From positions 62,001 to 126,000 of the forward strand of contig NZ_JARZAI010000006.1 of NCBI RefSeq assembly GCF_029893355.1: 64,000 nt of DNA, read 5' to 3'. The notes beneath the pieces are model-generated. The model was given only the letters and a program-made list of their open reading frames with translations, was not told the DNA's origin and did no database searches. The number at the start of each line of letters is the position of its first letter. The stretch's first letter is position 1. This DNA is from Kitasatospora sp. MAA4 (GTDB taxonomy: Bacteria > Actinomycetota > Actinomycetes > Streptomycetales > Streptomycetaceae). This document shows, one piece after another, positions 42,369-51,263 of this stretch. The position numbers and the translations under genes are program-made.

Positions 42369-42418
42369 CAGCTCGAAGGCCCCGACCGGGAAACCGGCCG
42401 GGGCCTTCGGCGTTCCCC
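42369..42418 (+). repeat. Second copy of the tRNA-Ser terminator segment
   Basis: Fifty bases match 32735-32784 with one mismatch, well beyond the hairpin itself. Further similarity continues for about 20 bases with gaps. Confidence 0.8.
42375..42408 (+). terminator. Terminator of the alpha-galactosidase gene
   Basis: GAAGGCCCCG and CGGGGCCTTC form a perfect 10-bp stem with inner CCGG pairing, 12 bases after the stop codon; it lies between convergent genes and may serve both. Confidence 0.85.
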
Positions 42419-42454
42419 GGGTGCACCGGTGTGGCGCCCCCCGGGGGGTGGGGA

Positions 42455-43642
42455 TCAGGCGGCGAGACTGAAGTACCCGTAGCCCGGTGCGGCGATGAAG
42501 GTCAGGTAGTTGTCGGCGCCCGCCGCGTCGACCGGGGTGGAGCGGCTGGTGGTGCTGCCGTCACCGAGCTGGCCGTAGCCGTTGTAGCCCCACGCCCGCA
42601 CCGTGCCGTCGCTCAGCAGGGCCAGTGCGTGCGACTGGCCGGCGGCGATGGACTTCACGTTGGCGAGGTTCAGGACAGCGACCGGCGTGAGTCGGTCGAT
42701 GGTGCTGCCGTCGCCCAGCTGGCCGTTGCCGTTGGAGCCCCACGCCCGCACCGCGCCGTCGGCCCGCAGGATGTAGGTGGAGTTGCCGCCGGCCGTCAGG
42801 GAGCGGGCGTTGACGATGTTCTGGACGGCGCCCGCGGTGGAGCGGTTGGAGTTGGTGCCGTCGCCCAGCTGGCCGTTGCTGTTGGAGCCCCACGCCCACA
42901 CCCTGCCGTCGTTCAGCAGGGCCGCGCTGTGGTTCTGACCGCCTGCGAGCGACTGGACGTTGTTCAGTCCGGCCACGGTGACCGGGTTGGTGCGGCTGAC
43001 CTGGGTGCCGTCGCCGAGCTGGCCGTAGCCGTTGTAGCCCCACGCCCGTACGGTGCCGTCGTTCAGCAGCGCCAGGCTGAAGTAGCAGCCGGCGGCGATC
43101 GCCCGCACACCGCTCAGTCCGGCCACGGTGACCGGGTTGGAGCGGTTGGAGTTGGTGCCGTCGCCCAGCTGGCCGTTGCCGTTGTAGCCCCACGCCCGTA
43201 CGGTGCCGTCGTTCAGCAGCGCCAGGCTGTGGTAGCAGCCGGCGGCGACCGCGCGCACATCAGTCAGTCCGGCCACGGTGCCGGCGGCCGAGTGGTTGGA
43301 GGTGGTGCCGTCGCCGAGCTGGCCGTAGCCGTTGTAGCCCCACGCGTCCACGGTGCCGTTCCTCAGCAGGGCCAGACCGAAGCCGTCGGTGTTGTACCCG
43401 CCAGCCACCAGCGAGGTGAGGTCGGCGCCGGTCAGCCCGGCGATCACACCCGGTGTCGACCGGCTGCTGGTGTCCACCGCGCCCAACTGGTAGGTGGAGT
43501 TGCTCCCCCAGCCCTTCGCCCGGGTGTCCTGAGCGGTGGCACTCGTCGGCAGCGCCAGCACCGCGAGCGAGGTCGCGCTCACCAGTAGGGCGGTCAGGAT
43601 CCGACGCGGGGCACTCGCACGCTCGGCGCGCAGCAGTCTCAT
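42455..43642 (-). CDS. Secreted seven-blade RCC1-repeat protein
   Basis: The 395-residue protein has a signal peptide (RRILTALLVSATSLAVLALPTSATA) and seven RCC1 blades, each of about 50 residues with AWGYNGYGQLGDG-like cores, enough to close a complete propeller with nothing else attached. The blades are near-identical in DNA (about 150-bp tandem repeats). Cys in the GCYHSLALL and GCYFSLALL blades suggests disulfides. The binding partner is unknown. Confidence 0.92.
   Translation of the reverse strand: MRLLRAERASAPRRILTALLVSATSLAVLALPTSATAQDTRAKGWGSNSTYQLGAVDTSSRSTPGVIAGLTGADLTSLVAGGYNTDGFGLALLRNGTVDAWGYNGYGQLGDGTTSNHSAAGTVAGLTDVRAVAAGCYHSLALLNDGTVRAWGYNGNGQLGDGTNSNRSNPVTVAGLSGVRAIAAGCYFSLALLNDGTVRAWGYNGYGQLGDGTQVSRTNPVTVAGLNNVQSLAGGQNHSAALLNDGRVWAWGSNSNGQLGDGTNSNRSTAGAVQNIVNARSLTAGGNSTYILRADGAVRAWGSNGNGQLGDGSTIDRLTPVAVLNLANVKSIAAGQSHALALLSDGTVRAWGYNGYGQLGDGSTTSRSTPVDAAGADNYLTFIAAPGYGYFSLAA
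42557..43480 (-). repeat. About 150-bp tandem repeats encoding RCC1 blades
   Basis: Six related units with a spacing of about 150 bases; blades 3 to 5 share long near-identical stretches (NDGTVRAWGYNGNGQLGDG). Recombination between units is likely. Confidence 0.8.
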
Positions 43643-43666
43643 GGCATCAGTCGCTTTCGTCAGAGC

Positions 43667-43716
43667 CCACGCAGGGGTTGGGCGGCTTGACAGTCCTGGA
43701 CGACGGCCCTGCGTGG
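43667..43716 (-). repeat. Inverted repeat upstream of the RCC1 gene
   Basis: CCACGCAGGG and CCCTGCGTGG are perfect inverted arms separated by 30 bases, 25 bases upstream of the RCC1 start. They could form an operator or a leader hairpin. Confidence 0.55.
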
Positions 43717-43867
43717 CTGACGCCAGGCTCGCCGCGAGGAGCTTCCCAGCCGATTGTCCGTATACAAGCCAGGCTCGCTGCCCAACGCCCCGGACATTCG
43801 CGAGTTCACCCGTACGGCAGGCGCCTCCTCGGATCAGGCCTGAACGGCACGGGTTGGCGGGTGCGCA

Positions 43868-44968
43868 TCAGCTGCGTGTCGCCGCGCGCTCGAACCAGAT
43901 GGTGAGCAGGGTCGGCACCAGTGCCACCCAGAACAGCACCTGCGGGACGGTTCGTTCGGACCATGGCACCAGCACCACGACCACCGCGACGAGCGTGCAC
44001 CCGACCGACTGCCAGACCACCAGCCTCGCCCAGCCCACCCGCCGGACCAGCGACCACAGGCTCATCCGCACGCCGGCCCGCAGCCCCCGGTAGCGGCGCC
44101 AGGCACCAAATCCCCAGACGGCGCTCATCAGCGCGAGCCCGTAGAGCCGGGTGGCGAGCGGCCCCGGCAGGGCCGTGGGGTCGCTGCCGGTTGGAAAGAC
44201 CCGCGCCGCCAGGGCCGCGATCACCAGGCAGAGCAGCGTGAGCCAGCGGGTGCCACGCAGCATCCGGAACACCGCCACGTCCAGGTGCTTGCGCTGCCGG
44301 TCGGCCTGCGGGGCCTGGGGGGCGGCGGCGAGCGCGTCGGTGAGCGCCTCGGCGGCGGCCGAGAGCCTGGCGCCCGCGCCCGTCAGCCGTGGGCCGGCGG
44401 CATCCATCTCGGCGTACTTGGCCCGCTGGTCAAGTGCCCAGGCGTTGTGCGGGTCGATGCGCAGGGACTCGGCCACGGCCTGCCGCTGCAGGTCCACCCG
44501 GCCGTTCATCAACGCGGCCTTCCACAGCGCGTAGTGAGCGGCGATCTGGTCCGGACCGAGCCGCACGCCGGTCGCCGCCGCCTCCAGGGCTTCCGGCCAG
44601 CGCGGCTGCCACGCGCCCAGGGCCTCGGAGAGGCCCACATGACTCTGCCAGGACTCCGGCTCCAGCCGGAGCATCTCATGGGCCGCGGCCAGCGACTCGT
44701 CCGGACGGCCGAGCCGGCGGAACGCGTACGTGCGACGCAGGTACGCGCCGTACTCCTCCGGATTGAGAGCCAGCACCTGGTTGGTGGCGTTGAGCACCTC
44801 CTGGTAGTCCCGGACCTCCTCATGGCAGCTGGCGAGGCGCAGCCAGGCGACGATGTCGGTCGGGTCCTCGGCGAGCCGCCGGGCGAGCAGTGCGCGGGCC
44901 TCGTCGATGCGCTTGAGGTCCATCAGTGCCGTGGCCTGCTCGACGAGCCGGTGCGGAGCGGTCGTCAC
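43868..44968 (-). CDS. TPR membrane protein coupled to AAA+ ATPase
   Basis: The 366-residue protein has about five TPR-type helical pairs in residues 1-190 (AWLRLASCHEEVRDYQEVLNATNQVLALNPEEYGAYLRRTYAFRRLG), then a basic linker and four membrane helices (about 240-262, 270-290, 312-336 and 340-360). ATG 44968 overlaps the AAA+ stop, so the two are made together. The TPRs may recruit substrates or partners for the ATPase at the membrane; the pair is not one I can name. Confidence 0.8.
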   Translation of the reverse strand: MTTAPHRLVEQATALMDLKRIDEARALLARRLAEDPTDIVAWLRLASCHEEVRDYQEVLNATNQVLALNPEEYGAYLRRTYAFRRLGRPDESLAAAHEMLRLEPESWQSHVGLSEALGAWQPRWPEALEAAATGVRLGPDQIAAHYALWKAALMNGRVDLQRQAVAESLRIDPHNAWALDQRAKYAEMDAAGPRLTGAGARLSAAAEALTDALAAAPQAPQADRQRKHLDVAVFRMLRGTRWLTLLCLVIAALAARVFPTGSDPTALPGPLATRLYGLALMSAVWGFGAWRRYRGLRAGVRMSLWSLVRRVGWARLVVWQSVGCTLVAVVVVLVPWSERTVPQVLFWVALVPTLLTIWFERAATRS

Positions 44969-46275
44969 AGTTTCCGGGCCTTCTTCAGGTAGGCGAGCAA
45001 CTCGTCATACATGCCACCCTCGTTGGCGAACATCGCCACGTTGCGGGCGGCCGCGAACCACGGCTCGGTGGACGGCCGGATCGCCTTCGCAGCGCCCAGC
45101 AGGTCTCTGGTGTTGATCATGCGTACGGTTCCGGTGCGGGCGGAGTCCAGCAGCGCCGACTCGGCCGCGCTCTCGCAGACATGGGCGAGGTCGGCGCCGG
45201 AGAAGCCATCGGTGGCCTTGACCAGCTTGGCCAAGTCGACCGACTCGATGGGGCGTTCACGCAGGTGGTAGTGGAGGATCGCCTCGCGGGCCGGGCCGTC
45301 GGGCGGTAGCACGAGGAGGGTGCGGTCGAGCCGGCCGGGTCGGCGCAGCGCAATGTCCACGTCCCAGGGGACGTTGGTGGCAGCAAGCACGAACACCCCG
45401 TCGTTGACGTCGTTGACGCCGTCCAGCTCCGTGAGCAGTTGGTTGACCGTGTTGCGCATCCCGTTGTGCTGGGTGCGGCTGCGCTTGGCGCCGAGCGCGT
45501 CCAGCTCGTCGAGGAAGATGACACAGGGCGCCTGCCGGCGGGCGGTTTCGAACACCTCGTGCATGTTGCGCTCGGAGTTGCCGACCCACATGTCGAGCAC
45601 GTCGTTGATCGACACGTTGATGAAGTTCGCGCCGAGCTCGCCGGCAACGGCTCGGGCGATGAAGGTCTTCCCGCACCCGGGCGGCCCGTAGAGCAGCAGG
45701 CCGCCGCGCAGGCTCTTGCCGTACAGCTTGCGCAGTTCCGGGTTGCGCATCGGCGCGAGGAAGGCGGCCTCCAGGCGGTCCTTGACCTCCTGCATCCCGC
45801 CGACGTCGGCGAGCCGCACCGCACCGGGCGCGCCGGGGGCGTCCACGTCGTAGGCGGGTGCCTCCCCGGGGTCGCCGCTGCCGTCGGCGGTGAGCGGGGC
45901 CTCCTTGACGTCAGGTTCCGCAGCGAACCGGGGCGGGACGGCATCCCCGACCTCGCGGGCGGCGGCTTCCCAGTCGAAGCCGCCGGACTGCTGCTCTGCG
46001 GGGGCGGCCGGCGGCGCTTGCTCCATGGGCACCGGAGCGGCCATGGCCCGCGCCATCAGGGCCCGCGCCTGCGCGTCCCCGGGCGCCTGACTGAGCACCA
46101 GGGCCGCCTCCGCCACGGCCGCGTCAGCGGACCCGGCGCCGAGCAGCAGCTCGGCGAGGTGGAGGCGCAGGGGTATGTCCTGCGGCGCTGCGGCAACAGC
46201 CGTCCGCAGGCTTGCGATCAGCGGGGACTCGCCGGCCCCGGGGCCGGCTGGGGTGTTGGTCGGTTGGTCGAGCAT
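44965..46275 (-). CDS. Cdc48/FtsH-type AAA+ ATPase
   Basis: The 436-residue protein has a short N-terminal TPR-like helical region (residues 20-80), a Pro/Ala linker, and one AAA module: Walker A GPPGCGKT (197-204), Walker B FLDELD (near 254-259), sensor 1 AATN and the Arg-finger LRRPGRLDRT. The C-terminal helical lid ends YLKKARKL. No protease or second AAA domain is present. It should be a ring-shaped unfoldase or remodelling factor working with the coupled TPR membrane protein. Confidence 0.9.
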   Translation of the reverse strand: MLDQPTNTPAGPGAGESPLIASLRTAVAAAPQDIPLRLHLAELLLGAGSADAAVAEAALVLSQAPGDAQARALMARAMAAPVPMEQAPPAAPAEQQSGGFDWEAAAREVGDAVPPRFAAEPDVKEAPLTADGSGDPGEAPAYDVDAPGAPGAVRLADVGGMQEVKDRLEAAFLAPMRNPELRKLYGKSLRGGLLLYGPPGCGKTFIARAVAGELGANFINVSINDVLDMWVGNSERNMHEVFETARRQAPCVIFLDELDALGAKRSRTQHNGMRNTVNQLLTELDGVNDVNDGVFVLAATNVPWDVDIALRRPGRLDRTLLVLPPDGPAREAILHYHLRERPIESVDLAKLVKATDGFSGADLAHVCESAAESALLDSARTGTVRMINTRDLLGAAKAIRPSTEPWFAAARNVAMFANEGGMYDELLAYLKKARKL

Positions 46276-46377
46276 GCCGCAACCCTACGAACCGGCCGTT
46301 CACCCGCACCAACCGGATTCCGCCTGGCCGACCCGCTTGACGACGGCGCAAGAGGGGCCGCGCGGGTTGGCTCGGCG

Positions 46378-47028
46378 TCAGCTCGGTGTGTCGGGCCCGG
46401 ACTTGGCGGCGTGGTCGGTCAGGGCGGCTCGGGTGAGGGTGGTTGCGGTGTGGACGGCGCTGGTGATGGCGGCTTCGGGGTCCAGGCGGCACAGGTCGGT
46501 GAGGGTGAAGAGGGCTTCGGCGCTGATGACGACGGTGAGGTCGTTCTTGAGCTGGGCCAGTGCGGCGGGGTCGGCTGCGCCCAGGGTGTCGGCCAGGGGG
46601 GCCAGTGCGTGGTCGATCAGGCCGATGCGCAGGGCTGGGCGGGCGGCGGCGGTTTCGGACCGGGTGATGGTGGCCGCGATCATGGCGCGGGTGGCGCCCT
46701 GGTGGGTCAGGACGGTGCGCAGCAGGTGCTCGGTCGCGGCGGCGATGCGCTCCACCGGGTCGGGGGAGTCCGCGACCGATGCGAGTGCCTCGGCGGGGGT
46801 GGGCCACTGCCCGGCCATGGCCTCCTGAAGCAGGCTGGCCAGGTCGGGGAAGTACCGGTAGGCGGTGGCCTCGGACACCAGGGCGGCCTTGGCGACCTCG
46901 GGCATGGTCACGTCGGCGCCGGTGCGCATCAGCTCGACCGCGGCCTGAAGGATCGCGGTGCGCGTGCGCAGCTTCTGGTTGACGCGGCCGCCGGTGTCCC
47001 GAGGTGCCCTGGGTTCGCTCTTCTGCAT
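46378..47028 (-). CDS. TetR-family transcriptional regulator
   Basis: The 216-residue protein has a TetR HTH (RTAILQAAVELMRTGADVTMPEVAKAALVSEATAYRYFPDLASLLQEAM). The C-terminal ligand domain shows no diagnostic motif. ATG 47028 is preceded by TACACT and six bases, so it is probably leaderless. It diverges from the cupin remnant and hydrolase, which it probably represses; GAGAGTCCAC and GTCAACTCTC between them form a near-inverted repeat. Confidence 0.9.
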   Translation of the reverse strand: MQKSEPRAPRDTGGRVNQKLRTRTAILQAAVELMRTGADVTMPEVAKAALVSEATAYRYFPDLASLLQEAMAGQWPTPAEALASVADSPDPVERIAAATEHLLRTVLTHQGATRAMIAATITRSETAAARPALRIGLIDHALAPLADTLGAADPAALAQLKNDLTVVISAEALFTLTDLCRLDPEAAITSAVHTATTLTRAALTDHAAKSGPDTPS

Positions 47029-47034
47029 GTGATC

Positions 47035-47040
47035 AGTGTA
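47035..47040 (-). promoter_or_regulatory. -10 box of a leaderless promoter for the TetR gene
   Basis: On the minus strand TACACT is followed by GATCAC and then ATG 47028, the leaderless spacing. Confidence 0.5.
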
Positions 47041-47130
47041 GCAAGTCGACCCTGATGATGAGAGTCCACTTGCATGATGAGGCCACCCGGCATACATTCA
47101 TGACAGTCAACTCTCACGAAGGAGGATGCC

Positions 47131-47259
47131 GTGCCCGCCGGGACGCTGGTGATGGTTCCGCCGGGTGCCCCGCACACCTTCGCCAACCCCGGCGACCAGC
47201 CCCTCGTCACCGAGGTGATGGTCCGTTACGCCACCACTGCCGCAACCGAGTTCGAGTAA
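47131..47259 (+). pseudogene. C-terminal fragment of a cupin-domain gene
   Basis: The 42-codon frame starts at GTG 47131 after AAGGAGG and encodes PAGTLVMVPPGAPHTFANPG, the second cupin motif with its metal-ligand His, then a final strand. The first cupin motif is missing, and a stop lies in frame just upstream, so it is a truncated gene. It directly precedes the hydrolase by 12 bases and its ribosome-binding site may still be used. Confidence 0.6.
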
Positions 47260-47271
47260 GGAACCTCCACC

Positions 47272-48090
47272 ATGACTGTCACTGCCCCCATCAGCACCAC
47301 CCGCACCATCGACCTTCCCAGCGGCCTGACCCTCACCGTCCAGGAGTACGGCGAGAACACGGACGGCACCGGCGTGCTGATGCTGCACGGCGGGGCCGGA
47401 CCGCGTTCGATGGCCGGGTTCGCCGCCGCCATGTCCCAGCACGCCTACGTGGTCGTGCCGACCCACCCCGGCTTCGACGGCACACCCAGGCCGGAGTCGT
47501 TCGACTCGGTCGCCGATCTGGCGTCGTCCTACCTGGACCTGATCGACTCGCTCGGCCTGACCGGCGTGCTGGTGGCCGGCAGCTCGGTCGGTGGCTGGAT
47601 CGCCGCCGAGACGGGACTGCGCGACAACCACGGCCGGATCACCGCGCTGGTCCTGCTCGGTTCGACCGGCATCGAGCCCGAGCCGCCGCTGGAGATCGCG
47701 AACCCGGCGAACCTCGGACCGGTCGCCACCAGCGAGTTGGCCTTCTTCAAGCCGGAGCTGCGGCCCGACTTCGCGGCGTTCAGCGACGAGCAGAAGGCCG
47801 CGATGGCCGCCAACCAGCGCACTCTCGCCGTCTACGCGGGTGACCCGTTCTGCTACGACCCGAAGCTGCGCGGCCGTCTGCACCGGGTCACCGTCCCGGT
47901 GCTGGTGCTGGCCGGCGAGCAGGACGGCATCGTCCCGGTGGGGTACGAGCGCGCCCTGGCCGGTTCGTTCCCCCGCGCCACCTTCCGCTCCGTCGCCGAG
48001 GCCGGGCACTTCCCGCACATCGAGCAGCCCGGTGCGGTCTTCGGGGCCATCGGCGACTTCGTCGACACCGAGGTCAAGCCCGAAAGCTGA
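47272..48090 (+). CDS. Alpha/beta hydrolase
   Basis: The 272-residue protein has an oxyanion region LMLHGGAGP, nucleophile Ser in VAGSSVGGWIAAE, Asp in AGEQDGIVPV and His in EAGHFPHIEQP. No signal peptide is seen. It is close to carboxylesterase and C-C hydrolase types, without a fixed substrate. GGAACCTCCACC precedes the ATG. It lies with the cupin remnant divergent from the TetR gene. Confidence 0.9.
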   Translation: MTVTAPISTTRTIDLPSGLTLTVQEYGENTDGTGVLMLHGGAGPRSMAGFAAAMSQHAYVVVPTHPGFDGTPRPESFDSVADLASSYLDLIDSLGLTGVLVAGSSVGGWIAAETGLRDNHGRITALVLLGSTGIEPEPPLEIANPANLGPVATSELAFFKPELRPDFAAFSDEQKAAMAANQRTLAVYAGDPFCYDPKLRGRLHRVTVPVLVLAGEQDGIVPVGYERALAGSFPRATFRSVAEAGHFPHIEQPGAVFGAIGDFVDTEVKPES

Positions 48091-48099
48091 TCAGCCGCA

Positions 48100-49065
48100 T
48101 CAGGGTGTCTCCGGGGCGGCCGTGGCGCGGCGGTACCGGTCGGCGGTGCGCCGTAGGTGTTCGGCGAGTTCCGGTGCGTCCTCGATGTGGAAGTCGATGT
48201 CCAGGGCGCCGAGGATGAAGGCGAGTGCGCGGGGGCTGTCGGCGCCGATGTGCAGGAGGCAGCTGTGCTCGTCGACGGGCTCGACGGTGCCGTAGGTGGC
48301 CGCCGAGCGGGCGGTGCTGGAGTGGGCCGGGGTGTGCAGGCGGATGGTGGCCCGGTAGGGCCACATCCGGGCGACGCCGCGGGCGACGTGTGCGGCGGCG
48401 TCGCCGCCGGGGACCTCGCGGGGGGTGAAGCGTGGGCCGGTGGGGGTCCGGGGGCTGATCCGGTCGACGCGGAAGGTGCGCCAGTCGTCGCGTTCGAGGT
48501 CCCAGGCGACGAGGTACCAGCGCGGGCCCCAGGTGACGAGTTCGTGCGGTTCGGTGGTCCGGGTGGTGGCGTCGCCGTCGTGGCCGAGGTAGTCGAACCG
48601 TAGTTGCCGGTGGTCGCGGCAGGCGGTGCCGACGGTCGTGAGGACCTCGGCGTCCACGGTGGGGGCCGCGGTGGGGGCGCGCACGGTGGAGACCTGGAGA
48701 GCGTCGACCCGGTGCCGCAGCCGGGCCGGCAGCACCTGTTCGAGTTTGACCAGAGCGCGCAGGGCGATCTCGCCGATGCCGGCGACGCCGCTGCCGGTCG
48801 CGGTGCGCAGTGCCACCGCGATGGCCACCGCCTCCTCGTCGTCCAGGAGCAGCGGCGGCAGTCGGGCGCCGGCGCCGAGGCGGTAGCCGCCGTCGATGCC
48901 CTTGACGGCGTTGACCGGGTAGTCGAGGTCGCGCAGCTTGTCGACGTCGCGGCGGACGGTCCGGGTGCTCACCGCGAGGCGGTCGGCCAGCTCCTGGCCG
49001 GACCATTCGCGGTGGGACTGAAGCAGTGTCAGCAGTCGGAGCAGGCGGGCGGAGGTCTCCTTCAT
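48100..49065 (-). CDS. WYL-domain transcriptional regulator
   Basis: The 321-residue protein has a DeoR-like N-terminal HTH ([45 protein letters not shown]), a WYL domain ([28 protein letters not shown]) and a C-terminal WCX segment. WYL proteins often sense nucleic acid fragments or other ligands. Here the partner is likely the divergent epoxide hydrolase gene at 49129. Confidence 0.92.
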   Translation of the reverse strand: MKETSARLLRLLTLLQSHREWSGQELADRLAVSTRTVRRDVDKLRDLDYPVNAVKGIDGGYRLGAGARLPPLLLDDEEAVAIAVALRTATGSGVAGIGEIALRALVKLEQVLPARLRHRVDALQVSTVRAPTAAPTVDAEVLTTVGTACRDHRQLRFDYLGHDGDATTRTTEPHELVTWGPRWYLVAWDLERDDWRTFRVDRISPRTPTGPRFTPREVPGGDAAAHVARGVARMWPYRATIRLHTPAHSSTARSAATYGTVEPVDEHSCLLHIGADSPRALAFILGALDIDFHIEDAPELAEHLRRTADRYRRATAAPETP

Positions 49066-49089
49066 GTCGCCAAGCCTGGCAGTTCTATA

Positions 49090-49104
49090 GGACAGAAGGT
49101 GTCC
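49090..49104. promoter_or_regulatory. Candidate WYL-regulator operator
   Basis: GGACA, five bases, TGTCC lies in the 63-base region between the divergent regulator and epoxide hydrolase genes. It is a perfect short inverted repeat. Confidence 0.5.
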
Positions 49105-49128
49105 GCTAGTGCCGATAGCTTTTTCCTC

Positions 49129-50286
49129 ATGAGCGAAACGATCACTCCCTTCCGGATCGACATCCCGCAGGCCGACCTCGACGACCTGCACGCCAGGCTG
49201 ACCGCCGTCCGCTGGCCGGCCGAACTGCCCGGCGTGGGCTGGAGCCGCGGCGTGCCGCTGGGCTACCTCAGGGAGCTCGTCGAGTACTGGCGCACGTCCT
49301 ACGACTGGCGCAGGCATGAGGCCGAGCTGAACGGGATCCCGCAGTTCAGCACGGAGATCGACGGCCAGAACGTGCACTTCCTGCACGTGCGTTCACCCGA
49401 GCCGGACGCCCTGCCGCTGGTCCTCACCCACGGCTGGCCGGGGTCGGTCGTGGAGTTCCTCAAGGTCATCGGCCCGCTCACCGACCCCGCCGCGCACGGC
49501 GGCGACCCCGCGGACGCCTTCCACCTGGTCATCCCCTCGCTGCCCGGGTTCGGCTTCTCCGGGCCGACCCGCGAGACCGGGTGGAACACCGCCCGGGTCG
49601 CCGGCGCCTGGGCCGAGTTGATGAGCCGGCTCGGCTACCGGCGGTACGGCGCCCAGGGCGGTGATCTCGGTGCGTTCGTCGCGCCGGAACTGGGCCGGGC
49701 CGCCACCGAACAGGTCGTCGGGGTGCACGTCAACGCGGCCACCTTCGGGTTCATCCCGTTCGGGGAGGTGGCGCAGGAGGAGCGGGCCGCCCTCACCGAC
49801 GCGGAGCGGGCGAGGCTGGACCGGCTCAGGAACTACCTGGACGACGGGGGCGGCTACTTCCAGATCCAGGCCACCCGCCCGCAGACCGTCGGGTACGCGC
49901 TGAACGACTCACCGGTCGGACAACTCGCCTGGATCGTCGAGAAGTTCAAGGAGTGGACCTTCCCGGCGGCCGAGCTGCCCGAGAGCACCGTCGACCGCGA
50001 CCTGCTGCTCACCAACGTGATGCTCTACTGGCTCACGGGCACCGCGGGCTCGGCCGCGCAGATGTACTACGAGAACATGCACTCCGGCAGCTGGCACACC
50101 GAGCCCGCCACCACGCCGACCGGCGTCGCCGTGTTCGCCGAGGACGTCGCGATCCGTCGCTACGCAGAGTACGGCAACAACATCACCCACTGGTCGGAGT
50201 TCGAGCGCGGCGGCCACTTCGCCGCCATGGAAGCGCCGGACCTGCTGGTCGCCGACGTGCAGGAGTTCTTCCGCGGGTTGCGCTGA
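49129..50286 (+). CDS. Epoxide hydrolase (microsomal/juvenile-hormone type)
   Basis: The 385-residue protein has the EHN N-terminal region ([23 protein letters not shown]) and an alpha/beta hydrolase core: oxyanion LTHGWPGS, nucleophile Asp in [15 protein letters not shown], and catalytic His in [14 protein letters not shown] lid Tyr likely protonates the epoxide. It is cytoplasmic. The start at ATG 49129 lacks a Shine-Dalgarno. Divergent WYL regulation is probable. Confidence 0.93.
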   Translation: MSETITPFRIDIPQADLDDLHARLTAVRWPAELPGVGWSRGVPLGYLRELVEYWRTSYDWRRHEAELNGIPQFSTEIDGQNVHFLHVRSPEPDALPLVLTHGWPGSVVEFLKVIGPLTDPAAHGGDPADAFHLVIPSLPGFGFSGPTRETGWNTARVAGAWAELMSRLGYRRYGAQGGDLGAFVAPELGRAATEQVVGVHVNAATFGFIPFGEVAQEERAALTDAERARLDRLRNYLDDGGGYFQIQATRPQTVGYALNDSPVGQLAWIVEKFKEWTFPAAELPESTVDRDLLLTNVMLYWLTGTAGSAAQMYYENMHSGSWHTEPATTPTGVAVFAEDVAIRRYAEYGNNITHWSEFERGGHFAAMEAPDLLVADVQEFFRGLR

Positions 50287-50297
50287 CTGCGCCGACT

Positions 50298-50338
50298 GCG
50301 CTGATGAGCAGCGATCAGCGATCAGCGCACGGGAGCCT
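50298..50338 (+). terminator. Hairpin after the epoxide hydrolase gene
   Basis: GCGCTGAT and ATCAGCGC are perfect 8-bp arms with a 25-base loop that contains internal GATCAGC repeats; weak terminator candidate. Confidence 0.4.
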
Positions 50339-50412
50339 CCAGTCGACCGATCGGGGGTGTTGCCGTCATGCCTGGATGTCAAAGTCGGATAATCAGTTAA
50401 TACGGGGACATA

Positions 50413-50427
50413 CTGACTGCCAGTCAG
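50413..50427 (+). promoter_or_regulatory. Palindrome upstream of the SGNH hydrolase gene
   Basis: CTGACTG, one base, CAGTCAG is a perfect palindrome 54 bases before ATG 50481, in the expected promoter region. Confidence 0.45.
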
Positions 50428-50480
50428 CACCGCACCTGCGTGCCTGTGCGGCACCGCAGATTCCAGATTTGGGAGACCGA

Positions 50481-51263
50481 ATGACGCGACTCCTTCTCAC
50501 CGGTATTGCCGTGGTCCTCGCCACCTCCAACCCCGCCCTGGGCTTCGCGGGCGCGGCCGCTGCCCAGCCCGCGGCCACGGTCATTCGGGTCATGCCGCTG
50601 GGCGACTCGATCACCGTCGGCCAGGGCAGCCTCAGCGGGAACGGGTACCGCGCGGACCTGCGGGACCTGGTCGCCGACCAGACCGCGTACGCCGTGCAGT
50701 TCGTGGGTGACCAGACCAGCGGGACCATGACCAACCCCCAGCACGAGGGCCACGGCTACTACATGGTCGACGACGTTCGGCACGGAGTGGACAGCTGGCT
50801 GGCGGCAGCTCGACCGGACGTCGTCCTGCTGAACATCGGCACCAACGACCTGGACTGGCGACCGGACCCCGACCCGGACCACGCCGCCGACCGTCTCGAG
50901 AAGCTGGTGGACCAGATCTTCACCGACGCGCCGAACGTCACCGTCGTCATGGAAGGCCTGATCACCAACACCGGCGGACTGCAGGACCGCGTCCGGCAGT
51001 ACAACGACCGGGCCCGCGAGCTGGCCCTCGTCGAACAACTCGCCGGGAAACACTTCCTGTTCGCGGGTGGCGCGACGTTCGAACCGCGTGACTTCGCCGA
51101 CCGCCTGCACCCCACCGACTCCGGCTACCAGAAGATGGCGGACGCCTTCTTCCCGCCGCTCCAACAGGCCCTCACCGGAGGCTGGGTGATCACCAAGCCG
51201 TCATCGAGCAACGGCGAGACGGCTGCCCGCCGCGCGCCTCAGTCGCCGTCCGCCGCGTCGTAG
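50481..51263 (+). CDS. Secreted SGNH/GDSL-type hydrolase
   Basis: The 260-residue protein has a signal peptide (TRLLLTGIAVVLATSNPALGFAGAAAA) and the SGNH blocks: GDSIT (nucleophile Ser), Gly in GNGYR, Asn in NIGTND, and DRLHPTDSGY with the Asp/His pair. It is an extracellular esterase or lipase of the kind that deacetylates polysaccharides. GGGAGA precedes the ATG. Its 3' end overlaps the decayed antitoxin copy by 25 bases. Confidence 0.92.
   Translation: MTRLLLTGIAVVLATSNPALGFAGAAAAQPAATVIRVMPLGDSITVGQGSLSGNGYRADLRDLVADQTAYAVQFVGDQTSGTMTNPQHEGHGYYMVDDVRHGVDSWLAAARPDVVLLNIGTNDLDWRPDPDPDHAADRLEKLVDQIFTDAPNVTVVMEGLITNTGGLQDRVRQYNDRARELALVEQLAGKHFLFAGGATFEPRDFADRLHPTDSGYQKMADAFFPPLQQALTGGWVITKPSSSNGETAARRAPQSPSAAS

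Noticed and set aside
47004..47843. Plus-strand frame over the TetR promoter, cupin fragment and hydrolase start
   Set aside because: It is out of frame with the hydrolase and lacks domains; the hydrolase has clear motifs and its own start.
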